This document shows, piece by piece, positions 16,617 through 26,246 of a stretch of DNA of 64,000 bases. Both the position numbers and the translations under genes were made by a program. Positions within the stretch are counted from its first letter, which is position 1. Every line of letters starts with the position of its first letter. Below the pieces are notes generated by a model. That model was given only the letters and a program-made list of their open reading frames with translations, was not told the DNA's origin and searched no databases. Origin of the DNA: Pseudomonas helvetica (GTDB lineage: Bacteria; Pseudomonadota; Gammaproteobacteria; Pseudomonadales; Pseudomonadaceae); NCBI RefSeq assembly GCF_039908645.1, contig NZ_CP150917.1, forward strand, positions 5,777,001 to 5,841,000, read 5' to 3'.

Positions 16617-18395
16617 TCAGAATTGCGCCGCATCCAACAGAAACAGCGACTCACTACCGGCCTTGACCGAAGCGCTCAGCGAATGAATCCGTGGCAGCAG
16701 GCGAGCGAAGTAAAAGCGTGCGGTGCCCAGTTTGCTGGCGTAGAAGTCGTCCTGCGCCTCTTTACCAAAAGCTGCCTTGGCCATCAGTGCCCACATGTAG
16801 GCGTAGGACACATAGCCAAACACTTGCAGATACTCGACCGAGGCCGCACCGATTTCGTTCGGGTTATTTTTCACACGGTCCAACAGCCAGGCGGTCAGTT
16901 CGTCCAGCGTGTCGACAGCGTCGTTCAACGGCTTGGTGAACTCAGCCAGATCGGCGCTCGCGGTAGCGGTGAAGTGACGGATCTCATCAGCAAACAACTT
17001 GTAGTACGCCCCGCCGCTACCGACGATCTTGCGCCCAACCAGGTCAAGCGCCTGAATGCCGTTGGTGCCTTCGTAGATCTGGGTGATCCGCACGTCACGC
17101 ACCAGTTGTTCCTGGCCCCACTCGCGGATGTAGCCGTGGCCACCAAAGACTTGCTGGCCGTGGATGGTGGTTTCCAGGCCCAGATCCGTGAGAAATGCTT
17201 TGGCGACCGGCGTCAGCAAGGCCACCAGGTCTTCGGCGCGTTTGCGGGTGGTCAGGTCTTCGCTGAACTTGGCGGTATCCAGTTGCATGGCCACGTAGGT
17301 TGAAAATGCACGACCGCCTTCGTTCGAGGCTTTCATGGTCAGCAGCATACGACGTACGTCCGGGTGAACGATGATCGGGTCGGCGACCTTGTCTTTGTTC
17401 TGCGCCCCTGTCGGCGAACGGCTTTGCAGGCGATCGCGAGCGTATTCAACCGCGTTCTGGTAAGAGCGCTCGCCGCTGGCCAGGCCCTGGATACCGACAC
17501 CCAGACGCTCGTAGTTCATCATGGTGAACATGGCCGCCAGGCCTTTGTTCGGCTCACCCACGAGGTAACCCACGGCTTCGTCGAAGTTCATCACGCAGGT
17601 AGCGGATGCCTGGATACCCATTTTGTGTTCGATCGAACCGCAGTTAGCCGGGTTACGCGCGCCGAGACTGCCGTCGGCGTTGACCATGAACTTCGGAACC
17701 AGGAACAGCGAAATACCCTTCGGACCCGCAGGGGCATCCGGCAGTTTGGCCAGCACCAGGTGAATGATGTTTTCGGTCAGGTCATGTTCACCGCCGGTGA
17801 TGAAGATCTTGGTTCCGCTGACCTTGTAGGAACCGTCTGCTTGCGGTTCAGCCTTGGTACGGATAATCCCCAAGTCAGTCCCCGCGTGCGGCTCGGTCAG
17901 GCACATGGAGCCTGCCCAGACACCGGCGTACATGTTTGGCAGGTAAGCGGCTTTCAGTTCTTCGCTGGCGTGAGCGTTGATCGACAGGCAAGCCCCGGCA
18001 GTCAGCATCGGATACAGACCGAACGACAGGCTGGCGGAGTTGACCATTTCTTCGACCTGAGCCGAAACCGCTTTCGGCATGCCCATGCCACCGTAGGACG
18101 GATCACCACCGACGCCGACCCAACCGCCTTCAGCATAAGTCTGATATGCCTGTGGGAAACCTGCTGGCGTGGTGACGGCGCCGTCGCTCCAATGGCAGCC
18201 TTCTTCGTCGGCAGCACGGCTCAGCGGTGCGATGCTTTTGCTGGTGACTTTACCGGCTTCCTCAAGGATTGCCTCGACGGTCTCGGCATCGACGGTATCG
18301 GCCAGGGCGGGCAGTTCAGCCCACAGTTTGGCAACCTCGAAAACTTCATTGAGGACGAAGCGCATATCGCGCAAGGGCGCTTTGTAGTCAGCCAT
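16617..18395 (-). CDS. Acyl-CoA dehydrogenase with C-terminal extension
   Basis: A 592-residue FAD-dependent acyl-CoA dehydrogenase. It is longer than the ~380-residue classical enzymes because of the extra helical C-terminal domain (from about residue 470), typical of the bacterial branch that also carries the short N-terminal motif [13 protein letters not shown]. Family signatures include CLTEPHAGTDLGIIRTKA and GGHGYIREWGQEQLVRD. GAGGT lies six bases before the ATG. It parallels the gene at 20241-22046 (same architecture, clear paralogues), and a diguanylate cyclase gene lies between them. Role: first oxidation in fatty-acid beta-oxidation; chain length unknown. Confidence 0.93.
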   Translation of the reverse strand: MADYKAPLRDMRFVLNEVFEVAKLWAELPALADTVDAETVEAILEEAGKVTSKSIAPLSRAADEEGCHWSDGAVTTPAGFPQAYQTYAEGGWVGVGGDPSYGGMGMPKAVSAQVEEMVNSASLSFGLYPMLTAGACLSINAHASEELKAAYLPNMYAGVWAGSMCLTEPHAGTDLGIIRTKAEPQADGSYKVSGTKIFITGGEHDLTENIIHLVLAKLPDAPAGPKGISLFLVPKFMVNADGSLGARNPANCGSIEHKMGIQASATCVMNFDEAVGYLVGEPNKGLAAMFTMMNYERLGVGIQGLASGERSYQNAVEYARDRLQSRSPTGAQNKDKVADPIIVHPDVRRMLLTMKASNEGGRAFSTYVAMQLDTAKFSEDLTTRKRAEDLVALLTPVAKAFLTDLGLETTIHGQQVFGGHGYIREWGQEQLVRDVRITQIYEGTNGIQALDLVGRKIVGSGGAYYKLFADEIRHFTATASADLAEFTKPLNDAVDTLDELTAWLLDRVKNNPNEIGAASVEYLQVFGYVSYAYMWALMAKAAFGKEAQDDFYASKLGTARFYFARLLPRIHSLSASVKAGSESLFLLDAAQF

Positions 18396-18525
18396 GGCAA
18401 ACCTCGTGAGAACTTGAAAAGTGATTCGTAGGATCGGATTTCAGCAAGGTCTTGAGTGTACCCGAACAACTTTTACGATACATAGGGTCAGCTAGTGACC
18501 TATTTGTAATTTTTGGTCACTGAAA

Positions 18526-18598
18526 AAAAGATCGCAGCCTGCGGCAACTCCTACAGGCCCATCTGTAGTGTAGGAGTTGCCGCAAGCTGCGATCTTTC
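18526..18598. repeat. Paired palindrome (AAGATCGCAGC family)
   Basis: The left arm runs AAAGATCGCAGCCTGCGGCA (to about 18546), then CTCCTAC; its inverted copy GTAGGAGTTGCCGCAAGCTG ends in CGATCTTT. Stem arms of about 28 bases flank a short loop. Related half-units form hairpins at 12403-12426 and 42482-42506. It lies between the acyl-CoA dehydrogenase promoter and the cyclase gene. Confidence 0.8.
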
Positions 18599-18729
18599 AG
18601 AGGCAGCGCTATCGCGCAGGGAGAGGCTTGTACTCGGGCTGGTCGTTTATCCGTCTGCAGATCATTCAAACCTGCTGCTGTGAATCGCTTCGGACAATCA
18701 CAGCCCATACGCCGAATGCACGTTCACCA

Positions 18730-20019
18730 CTAACCCGCAGCGCCTTCCATACGCACCGCACCACGGCGGCTTTTCCCGAATGCCATCACGCAGTTTCGCC
18801 CCGCGCCCTTGGCGCTGTAGAGCGCCTGGTCTGCGGATTTCAGGACTTCTTCCGGGGTCCGCTGCTCCAGTCGCTCGGCGACACCGATGCTAACCGTGAC
18901 CGAAACGCTTGAGGCGCCAGAGCCCGCACGGCGTTGCCGACCTTGCTGATCGTCTTGCGGACGGCTGTCCTGATTGCGCAGCTGAATGTTGTAGGTGGCA
19001 ATCGACTCACGGATGACTTCCAGGTGCGGCATGCACTCTTCGAGCGTTTTGGCGGCGAACACCAAGGCAAACTCCTCGCCCCCGTAACGATACGCCCGGC
19101 CACCGCCGCCGATCTTCGACAACTTGCTGGCCACCAGCCGCAACACCTGGTCACCGACATCGTGCCCGTGGGTGTCGTTGAATTTCTTGAAGTGGTCGAC
19201 GTCGCTCATCGCCAACACATAGTTGCGGCCCAGACGCTGCATGCGCTCGTTCAAGGCGCGACGCCCCGGCAGGCCCGTCAGTTCATCACGAAAAGCCATT
19301 TGATAGGCTTCGTGGGCGACCGCCGCGGCAATCATCAACATCACCTGGCTGCACATGATGTTCAGGGTGAACGGCAGGATGAAGGTCTTGGGCAACATCC
19401 AGAACAGTCCGAGCAAGCCCACCAATTGCGCCGCATGCAGCGGCCGTGGGTTGCGCCAGTATTGATACGCCAACAACACAAAGGACGCGAGGAACACCGG
19501 ATAGGACAACTGGATCAAACTCATCCAGGCACCATGCAATGCCGGCCAGCGTATTTCCGACAGCCACATCAGCAACGCTTGTGGGTAACTCTGCTCAAGC
19601 CCCAATGCAACACTACCGAATGCCAGCAGTACGGCGAAGCGGGCAACCATGTCCTGAAACAGGTGGGTACGTTCCTGCCAGGCAGCAAACAGCCCGTACA
19701 GCAAAGGCAGCAGCAAACAGCAGAGATGGAAAACCACCGCCGCGTCGTCACGCACCTTGCCGTAATCACGGTAGTAATCGGTTTGGGTGTCGAGCAGGTA
19801 GTAGGCGATGTACACCGTGACCATCAGAAACAGTTCACGTTGACGTCGGTAAACCGCGCAGTACGAACCGCCGAGCAACAGCACCAGGGTTGGCAGCACG
19901 TTGAACAGTGAGGTGAAAAAGACGTTGAGATCCTTGACGTAGGCAGCCGCGAGCCCCGCGAGCAACAACAGTAGTGAGGGTAAAAAGTGACTGAGACGTA
20001 CAGCGGAAGAACGCGGCAA
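18730..20019 (-). CDS. Membrane-bound diguanylate cyclase (GGDEF)
   Basis: About 429 residues from TTG 20019 (open frame from 20076, 448 residues). The N-terminal half is strongly hydrophobic with several transmembrane segments (LPSLLLLLAGLAAAYV, MVTVYIAYYLLD, LPLLYGLFAAW and more). The C-terminal GGDEF domain has the active-site motif YGGEEFALVF, so it should make cyclic di-GMP. No RxxD inhibitory site precedes GGEEF, which suggests no I-site feedback. TTG 20019 has GGAG eight bases upstream; ATG 20067 has AGGA directly adjacent, so the start is uncertain. It lies between two fatty-acid dehydrogenase genes, as in P. putida. Confidence 0.88.
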   Translation of the reverse strand: MPRSSAVRLSHFLPSLLLLLAGLAAAYVKDLNVFFTSLFNVLPTLVLLLGGSYCAVYRRQRELFLMVTVYIAYYLLDTQTDYYRDYGKVRDDAAVVFHLCCLLLPLLYGLFAAWQERTHLFQDMVARFAVLLAFGSVALGLEQSYPQALLMWLSEIRWPALHGAWMSLIQLSYPVFLASFVLLAYQYWRNPRPLHAAQLVGLLGLFWMLPKTFILPFTLNIMCSQVMLMIAAAVAHEAYQMAFRDELTGLPGRRALNERMQRLGRNYVLAMSDVDHFKKFNDTHGHDVGDQVLRLVASKLSKIGGGGRAYRYGGEEFALVFAAKTLEECMPHLEVIRESIATYNIQLRNQDSRPQDDQQGRQRRAGSGASSVSVTVSIGVAERLEQRTPEEVLKSADQALYSAKGAGRNCVMAFGKSRRGAVRMEGAAG

Positions 20020-20186
20020 GGGTAGAGCTCCGGCCCGGCAAATCAATGGATGGCATTGTGCCTGCATTCCTGACAATTAAGCACATGCAATGTGACGCCC
20101 ATCACACCGCACACTCTTTAACGGCAGCAAAAGCGTTCTACTTAGCGTTTTAGTCGGGAATATTTGCAGCCATTTTCAGCGGGCAG

Positions 20187-20219
20187 AAAAAAGCCGCTGC
20201 TCCCGAAGAAGCAGCGGCT
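20187..20219 (-). terminator. Terminator of the acyl-CoA dehydrogenase at 20241
   Basis: AGCCGCTGCT and AGCAGCGGCT (20192-20219) form a 10-bp stem. Reading on the minus strand it is followed by TTTTTTC. It lies 22 bases past the stop codon. Confidence 0.9.
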
Positions 20220-20240
20220 GTTTGAAGCGCTCCGCAGGAC

Positions 20241-22046
20241 TTAGTAGCCCAGTGCGAAGTCTTCTTCTTTCATGTCCATCAGGTTGTTAGCGCCCGACAG
20301 CATGGTTGCAACGTGAGTGCGGGTACGTGGCAGGATGCGCTGGAAGTAGAAGCGCGCGGTCTGCAGCTTGGCGGTGTAGAACGCCTCTTCGGTGGTGCCG
20401 GCAGCCAGTTTCTCGGCAGCCAGGCGCGCCATGTCAGCCCAGAAGTAGGCCAGGCAGGCGTAACCGGAGTACATCAGGTAGTCCACCGACGCAGCGCCGA
20501 CTTCCTCGCGATCTTTCATCGCGGCCATACCGACCTTCATGGTCAGCTCGCCCCATTCCTTGTTCAGTGCAGCCAACGGCTCGACGAACTCTTTGACCGC
20601 TTCGTTGCCTTCGTTGGTCTGGCAGAACTTGTGGACGATCTTGGTGAAGCCTTTCAGAGCCTCGCCTTGAGTCATCAGCACTTTACGGCCCAGCAGGTCG
20701 AGCGCCTGGATACCGGTGGTGCCTTCGTACAGCATCGAAATACGGCTGTCGCGAACGTTCTGCTCCATGCCCCACTCGGCGATGAAGCCGTGGCCGCCGT
20801 AGATCTGCACACCGTGGTTAGCCGATTCGAAGCCGACTTCAGTCATGAAGGCTTTGGCGATCGGAGTCATGAAGGCCAGCAGTGCGTCGGCTTTCTTCTT
20901 CGCCTCGAAATCCACGCCGTACTTGACGATGTCGACCTGCTTGGCCGTGAAGTAAACCATCGCACGGTTGCCTTCGGCGAATGCCTTCATGGTCAACAGC
21001 ATACGACGTACATCAGGGTGAACGATGATTGGGTCAGCGGCTTTGTCCGGCGCTTTCGGGCCAGTCAGGGAGCGCATTTGCAGACGATCGCGAGCGTATT
21101 TCAGACCGCCCTGGAAGCCGATCTCGGCGTGCGCCAGACCTTGCAGAGCCGTACCCAGACGCGCGGTATTCATAAAGGTGAACATGCAGTTCAGGCCTTT
21201 GTTCGCCGGGCCGATCAGGAAACCGGTGGCCGCGTCGAAGTTCATCACGCAGGTGGCGTTACCGTGGATGCCCATTTTGTGTTCCAGGGAACCACAGGTC
21301 ACGGCGTTGCGTGCACCGATGGTGCCGTCTGCGTTCGGCAGGAACTTTGGAACGATGAACAGCGAAATACCTTTGGTACCAGCAGGCGCATCCGGCAGAC
21401 GAGCCAGAACGATGTGGACAATGTTGTCGGCCATGTCGTGTTCACCGGCCGAGATGAAGATCTTGGTGCCGGAAACTTTGTAGGAACCATCAGCCTGAGG
21501 CTCGGCCTTGGTGCGCAGCATGCCGAGGTCAGTGCCGCAGTGCGGTTCGGTCAGGCACATGGTGCCGGTCCATTCGCCGGACACCAGTTTGGTCAGGTAA
21601 GCCTCTTGCTGCTCAGGCGTACCGTGCTCGGAAATGGTGTTCATCGCGCCATGAGACAGGCCTGGGTACATGCCCCACGACCAGTTGGCTTCACCGACCA
21701 TTTCACTCACAGCCAGACCCAGAGACTCCGGCAGGCCTTGGCCACCGTGCTCTACGTCGTGGGCCAGGCTTGGCCAGCCGCCTTCGACGAATTGTTTGTA
21801 GGCTTCTTTGAAACCGGTCGGGGTCTTAACGCCGGACTCGCTCCAGGTGCAGCCTTCGGTGTCACCCACGCGGTTCAGCGGAGCCAGCACCTGCTCACAA
21901 AACTTGGCGCCTTCCTCGAGAATGGCGTCAACCATGTCCGGGGTAGCGTCCTGGCAAGCCGGAAGGCTCTGATAGTGCGCTTCGTAGCCAAGCAGTTCGT
22001 CACGAACGAAGCGAATATCACGCAAGGGGGCCTTGTAGTCAGGCAT
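20241..22046 (-). CDS. Acyl-CoA dehydrogenase with C-terminal extension, PsrA-type operator upstream
   Basis: A 601-residue acyl-CoA dehydrogenase, paralogous to the gene at 16617-18395 (shared [13 protein letters not shown] start, [38 protein letters not shown]). FAD-dependent oxidation of acyl-CoA to enoyl-CoA in beta-oxidation is expected. The C-terminal domain (about 470-601) is that of the long bacterial branch. It has its own promoter region containing a PsrA-type palindrome (22108-22121), about 60 bases upstream of the start, and its own terminator. It corresponds in position to the P. aeruginosa acyl-CoA dehydrogenase next to bioD. Confidence 0.93.
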   Translation of the reverse strand: MPDYKAPLRDIRFVRDELLGYEAHYQSLPACQDATPDMVDAILEEGAKFCEQVLAPLNRVGDTEGCTWSESGVKTPTGFKEAYKQFVEGGWPSLAHDVEHGGQGLPESLGLAVSEMVGEANWSWGMYPGLSHGAMNTISEHGTPEQQEAYLTKLVSGEWTGTMCLTEPHCGTDLGMLRTKAEPQADGSYKVSGTKIFISAGEHDMADNIVHIVLARLPDAPAGTKGISLFIVPKFLPNADGTIGARNAVTCGSLEHKMGIHGNATCVMNFDAATGFLIGPANKGLNCMFTFMNTARLGTALQGLAHAEIGFQGGLKYARDRLQMRSLTGPKAPDKAADPIIVHPDVRRMLLTMKAFAEGNRAMVYFTAKQVDIVKYGVDFEAKKKADALLAFMTPIAKAFMTEVGFESANHGVQIYGGHGFIAEWGMEQNVRDSRISMLYEGTTGIQALDLLGRKVLMTQGEALKGFTKIVHKFCQTNEGNEAVKEFVEPLAALNKEWGELTMKVGMAAMKDREEVGAASVDYLMYSGYACLAYFWADMARLAAEKLAAGTTEEAFYTAKLQTARFYFQRILPRTRTHVATMLSGANNLMDMKEEDFALGY

Positions 22047-22107
22047 AGCGATAAACCTCTGCTGATGTAACCGGGAATGAACGACCGCAATGAATTGTTG
22101 TGGCGGT

Positions 22108-22121
22108 CAAACAGTTGTTTG
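22108..22121. promoter_or_regulatory. PsrA operator (CAAAC-N4-GTTTG)
   Basis: CAAAC-AGTT-GTTTG matches the known PsrA consensus (G/C)AAAC-N2-4-GTTT(G/C) exactly. A second, imperfect site (GAAAC-ATAC-GTTTA) follows immediately and shares the base at 22121. PsrA is the TetR-type repressor of beta-oxidation genes in Pseudomonas, released by long-chain fatty acids. Confidence 0.8.
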
Positions 22122-22275
22122 AAACATACGTTTACGCCGAAATCTTGTCAAGCGTCGATCTTTTGCCGTTCGTCATGCCCCAAGTGAATAGCGCGCACGC
22201 AAAGGCCCGCAGCTGGTGCGCAAGGCAACAAACCGTGTAGGAAAGATTAGTTGAACGAGAAGGACGTGCCTGACA

Positions 22276-22300
22276 GAACACCGCGCCAAGGGCGGTGTTC
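22276..22300 (-). terminator. Hairpin after the small rod-like protein gene
   Basis: GAACACCGC (22276-22284) pairs with GCGGTGTTC (22292-22300). It lies 24 bases past the stop at 22324 on the minus strand. The T-tract is weak, so it may be an inefficient or factor-assisted terminator. Confidence 0.55.
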
Positions 22301-22323
22301 AGGTAAACAGGTTCAGCGAGGGA

Positions 22324-22620
22324 TCAAGCGAAAGTATCGATCAATGTACCGAGCATTTCGTCAGAAGCCTTGGCGACTTTGACGCCCAGCTCTGCCTGGA
22401 TTTTGCCTTGGGACATATCAACCATATTACTGGCCAGATTCGATTGCTGGCTGCGATCGACCGAGCGCAAGCGGTCGATCTGAGCGTCGGAGGACTGGCT
22501 GGAGGCCGAACGATCGACTGTGGTGCCGGCGATCTGGCTGGCCGCCTGATCGACACGGTTCTGCCCAGCCTGAATAGAACTCAGGCCTGCATAAAACGCG
22601 GTGCTTCCCGAAATGTCCAT
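22324..22620 (-). CDS. Small flagellar-rod-like protein of unknown function
   Basis: A 98-residue protein. Its N-terminus (TAFYAGLSSIQAGQNRVDQA) resembles the D0 N-terminal helix of FlgB/FlgC/FlgE-type axial proteins (ALSGLNAAQ...). Its C-terminus (ASNMVDMSQGKIQAELGVKV, then ASDEMLGTLID) resembles the D0 C-terminal coiled coil. The middle is a short Ser/Gln/Asp-rich linker instead of a globular domain. No signal peptide is seen. GGAG lies seven bases before the ATG. Its neighbours are bioD and a dehydrogenase gene, with no flagellar gene nearby. The similarity is my pattern reading; function is unknown. Confidence 0.8.
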   Translation of the reverse strand: MDISGSTAFYAGLSSIQAGQNRVDQAASQIAGTTVDRSASSQSSDAQIDRLRSVDRSQQSNLASNMVDMSQGKIQAELGVKVAKASDEMLGTLIDTFA

Positions 22621-22727
22621 GGCACAACTCCATCCTGCAAAGGATAAACAGCGCCCATTGAACCAGAGACACCGACAAAAGGCTCGATAAAAACACTAAT
22701 GGCACAGTGCCTTGTCATAGGTAAAAC

Positions 22728-23408
22728 CTAGTCCAGCAAATCCAGCTGAAGATGCTCCGCCACCGCTTCTGCCGTGACCAGTTTGAGTTTCGGCACCCGC
22801 CCCAGACACGGAGCCGGCAGCCGTTCTGCCAACGTGGCGAGATTCTCTTCCAGCCGCGACGTCTTGGGGTCAATGATATTGGCCACCCAACCCGCCAGTT
22901 GCAAACCGTCCTGGGCAATCGCCTCGGCTGTCAGCAACGCGTGATTGATGCAGCCCAGACGCACACCCACCACCAGAATCACCGGCAACCCCAGCGCCAT
23001 TGCCAGATCCGAGAGATTGTCCTGATCAGCCAACGGCACTCGCCAGCCACCCGCACCTTCGATCAAGGTGAAATCGGCCTGCTTGTCCACTATGTGCCGC
23101 ATCGGCACCAGCAACGACTGGACCGTCAGTGCGAAACCCGCCTCACGTGCCGCCAGATGCGGTGCAATGGCCGGCTCGAAGGCCACCGGATTGACCTCGG
23201 CATAGGTCAGCGGCAACGAACATTGCGCCAACAGCGCCAACGCGTCGGCATTACGCAATCCTTTGGGTGTCACCTCGCAGCCAGAGGCCACGGGTTTCCC
23301 GGCCGCCGTACTCAACCCCGCCAACCGCGCGGCGTGTAACAAGCCGGCGGCGATGGTGGTCTTGCCGACGTCGGTATCGGTACCAGTGATGAAATAGGCT
23401 GCGCTCAT
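22728..23408 (-). CDS. bioD: Dethiobiotin synthetase
   Basis: A 226-residue ATP-dependent carboxylase that closes the ureido ring of dethiobiotin from diaminopelargonate. The P-loop is [10 protein letters not shown] at residues 9-18; the loop [11 protein letters not shown] is the second conserved motif. Its ATG overlaps the bioC stop by four bases. It is the last gene of bioB-F-H-C-D on the minus strand. Confidence 0.96.
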   Translation of the reverse strand: MSAAYFITGTDTDVGKTTIAAGLLHAARLAGLSTAAGKPVASGCEVTPKGLRNADALALLAQCSLPLTYAEVNPVAFEPAIAPHLAAREAGFALTVQSLLVPMRHIVDKQADFTLIEGAGGWRVPLADQDNLSDLAMALGLPVILVVGVRLGCINHALLTAEAIAQDGLQLAGWVANIIDPKTSRLEENLATLAERLPAPCLGRVPKLKLVTAEAVAEHLQLDLLD

Positions 23409-24217
23409 AGTGGCTTCTCCAACACGGCGTAAACCACCTGATAAGTCGCGGGCAGCCCTTGCGCCTGACGAAATTGCTCATAGGCGTCGATCAACCCCAT
23501 GATCCGCGCCCGCCCTGTCAGCCCGCCCGGCCGACCAGGATTGAGATTATGCGCACCCAAGGCCTTGAGTTCGTGAGTCAGGCTACGCACATCCGGGTAA
23601 TGCAGTACGTGCGGGCAACTTTGCAGACTGATCACGTTCATGCCGCTGGCCGCACACAGTTGTTGATACGTGCTGAACTCACGGAAGCGATTGACGTGCA
23701 CCAGGCCATCGACCTGACGCCAACTGTCGCGCAACTCATACAGCGTACCCACGCAAAGACTGGCAAACGCCAACACACCGCCAGGTTTCAGAACCCGATT
23801 GGCCTCGCTCAGCACCGCCCTGAAATCGGCGCACCACTGTACCGCCAGGCTGGAAAACACCAGGTCGCAGCTTGCGTCCTGCAACGGCAAGCGCTCGGCA
23901 TCGCCGGCAATGAAATGTGTCGCACCGCCCAAGGGCCGCGCGTGCTTGAGCATGCCTTGCGCGATATCCAGCGCCAGCCCTTCGCTGGCGTTGAAGCGCT
24001 CACCCAGCACACGACTGAAATACCCAGTGCCACAACCCAGATCCAGCCAGCGAGCGGGTGATCGATCTGCCGGCAAACGCCCCAGCAATTCACTGCCGAC
24101 AGCCCGCTGTAATTCGGCAACACTGTCATAGCTGGCCGCTGCACGGGAAAAGGATGCCGCGACCTGACGCTTGTCAGGCAAGCCTCCGGGCAGGTTGGGA
24201 AGGGCTAAATCAGTCAT
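23405..24217 (-). CDS. bioC: Malonyl-ACP O-methyltransferase
   Basis: About 270 residues. SAM-dependent methyltransferase that caps malonyl-ACP so that it can enter fatty-acid synthesis for the pimelate moiety of biotin. Motif I is [15 protein letters not shown], followed by [11 protein letters not shown] and [11 protein letters not shown]. The frame is open further upstream, but ATG 24217 gives the usual family N-terminus ([20 protein letters not shown]). The start overlaps the bioH stop by eight bases, so translation is coupled. Confidence 0.94.
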   Translation of the reverse strand: MTDLALPNLPGGLPDKRQVAASFSRAAASYDSVAELQRAVGSELLGRLPADRSPARWLDLGCGTGYFSRVLGERFNASEGLALDIAQGMLKHARPLGGATHFIAGDAERLPLQDASCDLVFSSLAVQWCADFRAVLSEANRVLKPGGVLAFASLCVGTLYELRDSWRQVDGLVHVNRFREFSTYQQLCAASGMNVISLQSCPHVLHYPDVRSLTHELKALGAHNLNPGRPGGLTGRARIMGLIDAYEQFRQAQGLPATYQVVYAVLEKPL

Positions 24218-24941
24218 CACCGGACTCATGCAAAAAGGCCTGGATAGCCCCCGCCACACCGTGGGGATCTTCCAGAAGAAACGCGTGACTGGCCTGTTCA
24301 ATCAGACCAATTTCGACATCGGGGAGTAACACCAGTAGCTCACTGGCGGCTTCGGCAGGAACCAACCCGTCGAGCCCGGCGAACAGATGCAATTGCGGAC
24401 CTCGAAAAGCCTGCAAGGCTTGCCGATTGTCCAGTTGTGCGAGCACTTCCAACCCGCTCATCAACTGCGCCTGCGGGGTATTCGGCGCACCCGCCAGCAA
24501 CAGACGCGACAACCCGCGTGGGTCTTCGGCACCTTGGGCGCAGAGCAGGCTGAAGCGCTTGAGGGTCATGCGCGGGTCCGCGCTGCACCCGGCCAGAAAC
24601 GCATCGAAGGTCTCGCCCGGCATGGCGCTCGACCACTCGGCATGCGCCACAAAAGAGGGGTTACTCGCCAGCGTCAACAAACCGCAGCAACGTTCGCCAC
24701 GTCTAGCCGCGAGCTCTGAGGCGAGCATCCCGCCGAGCGACCAGCCGCCGAGCCAGGCATCTTTGGGCAAGGTCGAATCCAGTTCGTCTAGCCATTCTTC
24801 GAGGTCGCTCGACTCCAGTTCCGGCAGCGGTTCGATCTCGACGCGCAGGTGTTCGTCCAACCCTTGCAAGGCTGCAGCCAAAGGCTCCAGCGGCGAAATG
24901 CCGAGTCCCCAACCGGGCAACAGAATCAGACGATCACGCAT
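24210..24941 (-). CDS. bioH: Pimeloyl-ACP methyl ester carboxylesterase
   Basis: A 243-residue alpha/beta hydrolase that removes the methyl group from pimeloyl-ACP methyl ester, ending the BioC-protected stage. The nucleophile elbow is GGWSLGGML; the catalytic Asp is probably in [10 protein letters not shown] and the His in [11 protein letters not shown]. No signal peptide is seen. It overlaps bioF by eight bases and bioC by eight bases. Confidence 0.93.
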   Translation of the reverse strand: MRDRLILLPGWGLGISPLEPLAAALQGLDEHLRVEIEPLPELESSDLEEWLDELDSTLPKDAWLGGWSLGGMLASELAARRGERCCGLLTLASNPSFVAHAEWSSAMPGETFDAFLAGCSADPRMTLKRFSLLCAQGAEDPRGLSRLLLAGAPNTPQAQLMSGLEVLAQLDNRQALQAFRGPQLHLFAGLDGLVPAEAASELLVLLPDVEIGLIEQASHAFLLEDPHGVAGAIQAFLHESGDD

Positions 24942-26112
24942 GGTTCGGCTCCGCTCCCAGTTGCTGAAGACAATCGGCCAGACCTTCTAACAATAGCTGC
25001 ACCTGCGCTTCGCTGTGCGCCGCTGTCAGGGTCACGCGCAAACGTGCACTGCCGGCTGGCACGGTGGGCGGGCGGATCGCGGTCACCATCAGCCCGCGCT
25101 GACGCAGCATCTGCGAAAAAAGCATCGCGCGCCCGGCGTCGCCGATCATGATCGGCTGGATCGGCGTAGCGCTGTCCATCAACTCCAGACCCATCTGCTC
25201 GGCGCCTTTTCGGAATTGGCGGATCAGCACGTTCAAGTGCTCGCGTCGCCAATGTTCGCTGCGCAGCAACTCAAGACTTTTCAGGGTCGCGCACGCCAGC
25301 GCCGGTGGCTGGCTGGTGGTGTAAATGTACGGTCGGGCGAACTGGATCAGGCTTTCGATCAGGTCATCGCTGCCCGCGACAAACGCGCCTGCGGTGCCGA
25401 ACGCTTTGCCCAAGGTGCCGACCAAGACCGGCACATCCTCCAGACTCAAACCGAAGTGCTCGACGACTCCACCGCCATTGGCGCCCAAGGGACCAAAGCC
25501 GTGGGCATCATCGACCATCAGCCACGCGCCTTTGGCCTTGGTCTCGCGAGCCAGCGCCGGTAGATCGGCGATGTCGCCGTCCATGCTGAACACCCCGTCG
25601 GTCACCACCAGCGTATTGCCGGTAGCCTTCTCCAGACGTTTGGCGAGACTGACGTCATCGTTATGTAAATAGCGATTGAAACGTGCGCCCGACAACAACC
25701 CGGCATCCAGTAGCGATGCATGATTGAGCCGGTCTTCGAGCACCGTGTCGCCCTGCCCGACCAGCGCCGTGACCGCACCCAGGTTAGCCATGTAGCCGGT
25801 GGTAAACAGCAGAGCACGCGGGCGCCCTGTCAGGTCGGCCAAGGCTTCTTCGAGCGCGTGATGCGGGCTGCTATGGCCGATCACCAAGTGCGAAGCACCG
25901 CCACCGACACCCCAGCGGGCGGCACCGGCACGCAAGGCTTCAATCACTTGGGGATGATTGGCCAGGCCCAGGTAGTCGTTATTACAGAACGCCAGCAATG
26001 GCTGGCCATCGACCACCACTTGCGGACCTTGTGGGGTTTCCAGCAAGGGACGCTGGCGATAGAGATTTTCGGCACGACGGGCAGCGAGACGTGCGGCGAG
26101 ATCGAAAGACAT
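24934..26112 (-). CDS. bioF: 8-amino-7-oxononanoate synthase
   Basis: A 392-residue PLP enzyme that condenses pimeloyl-ACP (or -CoA) with L-alanine. Recognisable motifs: [26 protein letters not shown] and the PLP lysine in [10 protein letters not shown]. Length and termini are normal. A palindromic repeat lies between it and bioB, so bioB and bioF may be partly uncoupled although the gap is only 134 bp. Confidence 0.96.
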   Translation of the reverse strand: MSFDLAARLAARRAENLYRQRPLLETPQGPQVVVDGQPLLAFCNNDYLGLANHPQVIEALRAGAARWGVGGGASHLVIGHSSPHHALEEALADLTGRPRALLFTTGYMANLGAVTALVGQGDTVLEDRLNHASLLDAGLLSGARFNRYLHNDDVSLAKRLEKATGNTLVVTDGVFSMDGDIADLPALARETKAKGAWLMVDDAHGFGPLGANGGGVVEHFGLSLEDVPVLVGTLGKAFGTAGAFVAGSDDLIESLIQFARPYIYTTSQPPALACATLKSLELLRSEHWRREHLNVLIRQFRKGAEQMGLELMDSATPIQPIMIGDAGRAMLFSQMLRQRGLMVTAIRPPTVPAGSARLRVTLTAAHSEAQVQLLLEGLADCLQQLGAEPNHA

Positions 26113-26145
26113 GCAGGCCTCGCGAGTGGAAATGGGGCATCCCCC

Positions 26146-26232
26146 GTAGGAGCTAAGCTTGCTCGCGATTCATACGCCTCGGTCTGTCCGAATGACCCGG
26201 CGATTCGATCGCGAGCAAGCGTTGCTCCTACA
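26146..26232. repeat. REP-type paired palindrome between bioB and bioF
   Basis: The left unit (GTAGGAGCTAAGCTTGCTCG, then CGAT) and inverted right unit (ATCGCGAGCAAGCGTTGCTC, then CTAC) flank about 40 bp. It is one member of the family also seen at 8261, 31109, 40111 and 51260. Confidence 0.85.
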
Positions 26233-26246
26233 AGAATGGCATAGGG

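Noticed and set aside
20313..22070. Plus-strand frame of 585 codons
   Set aside because: Antisense shadow of the acyl-CoA dehydrogenase; long because of high GC and third-position bias.
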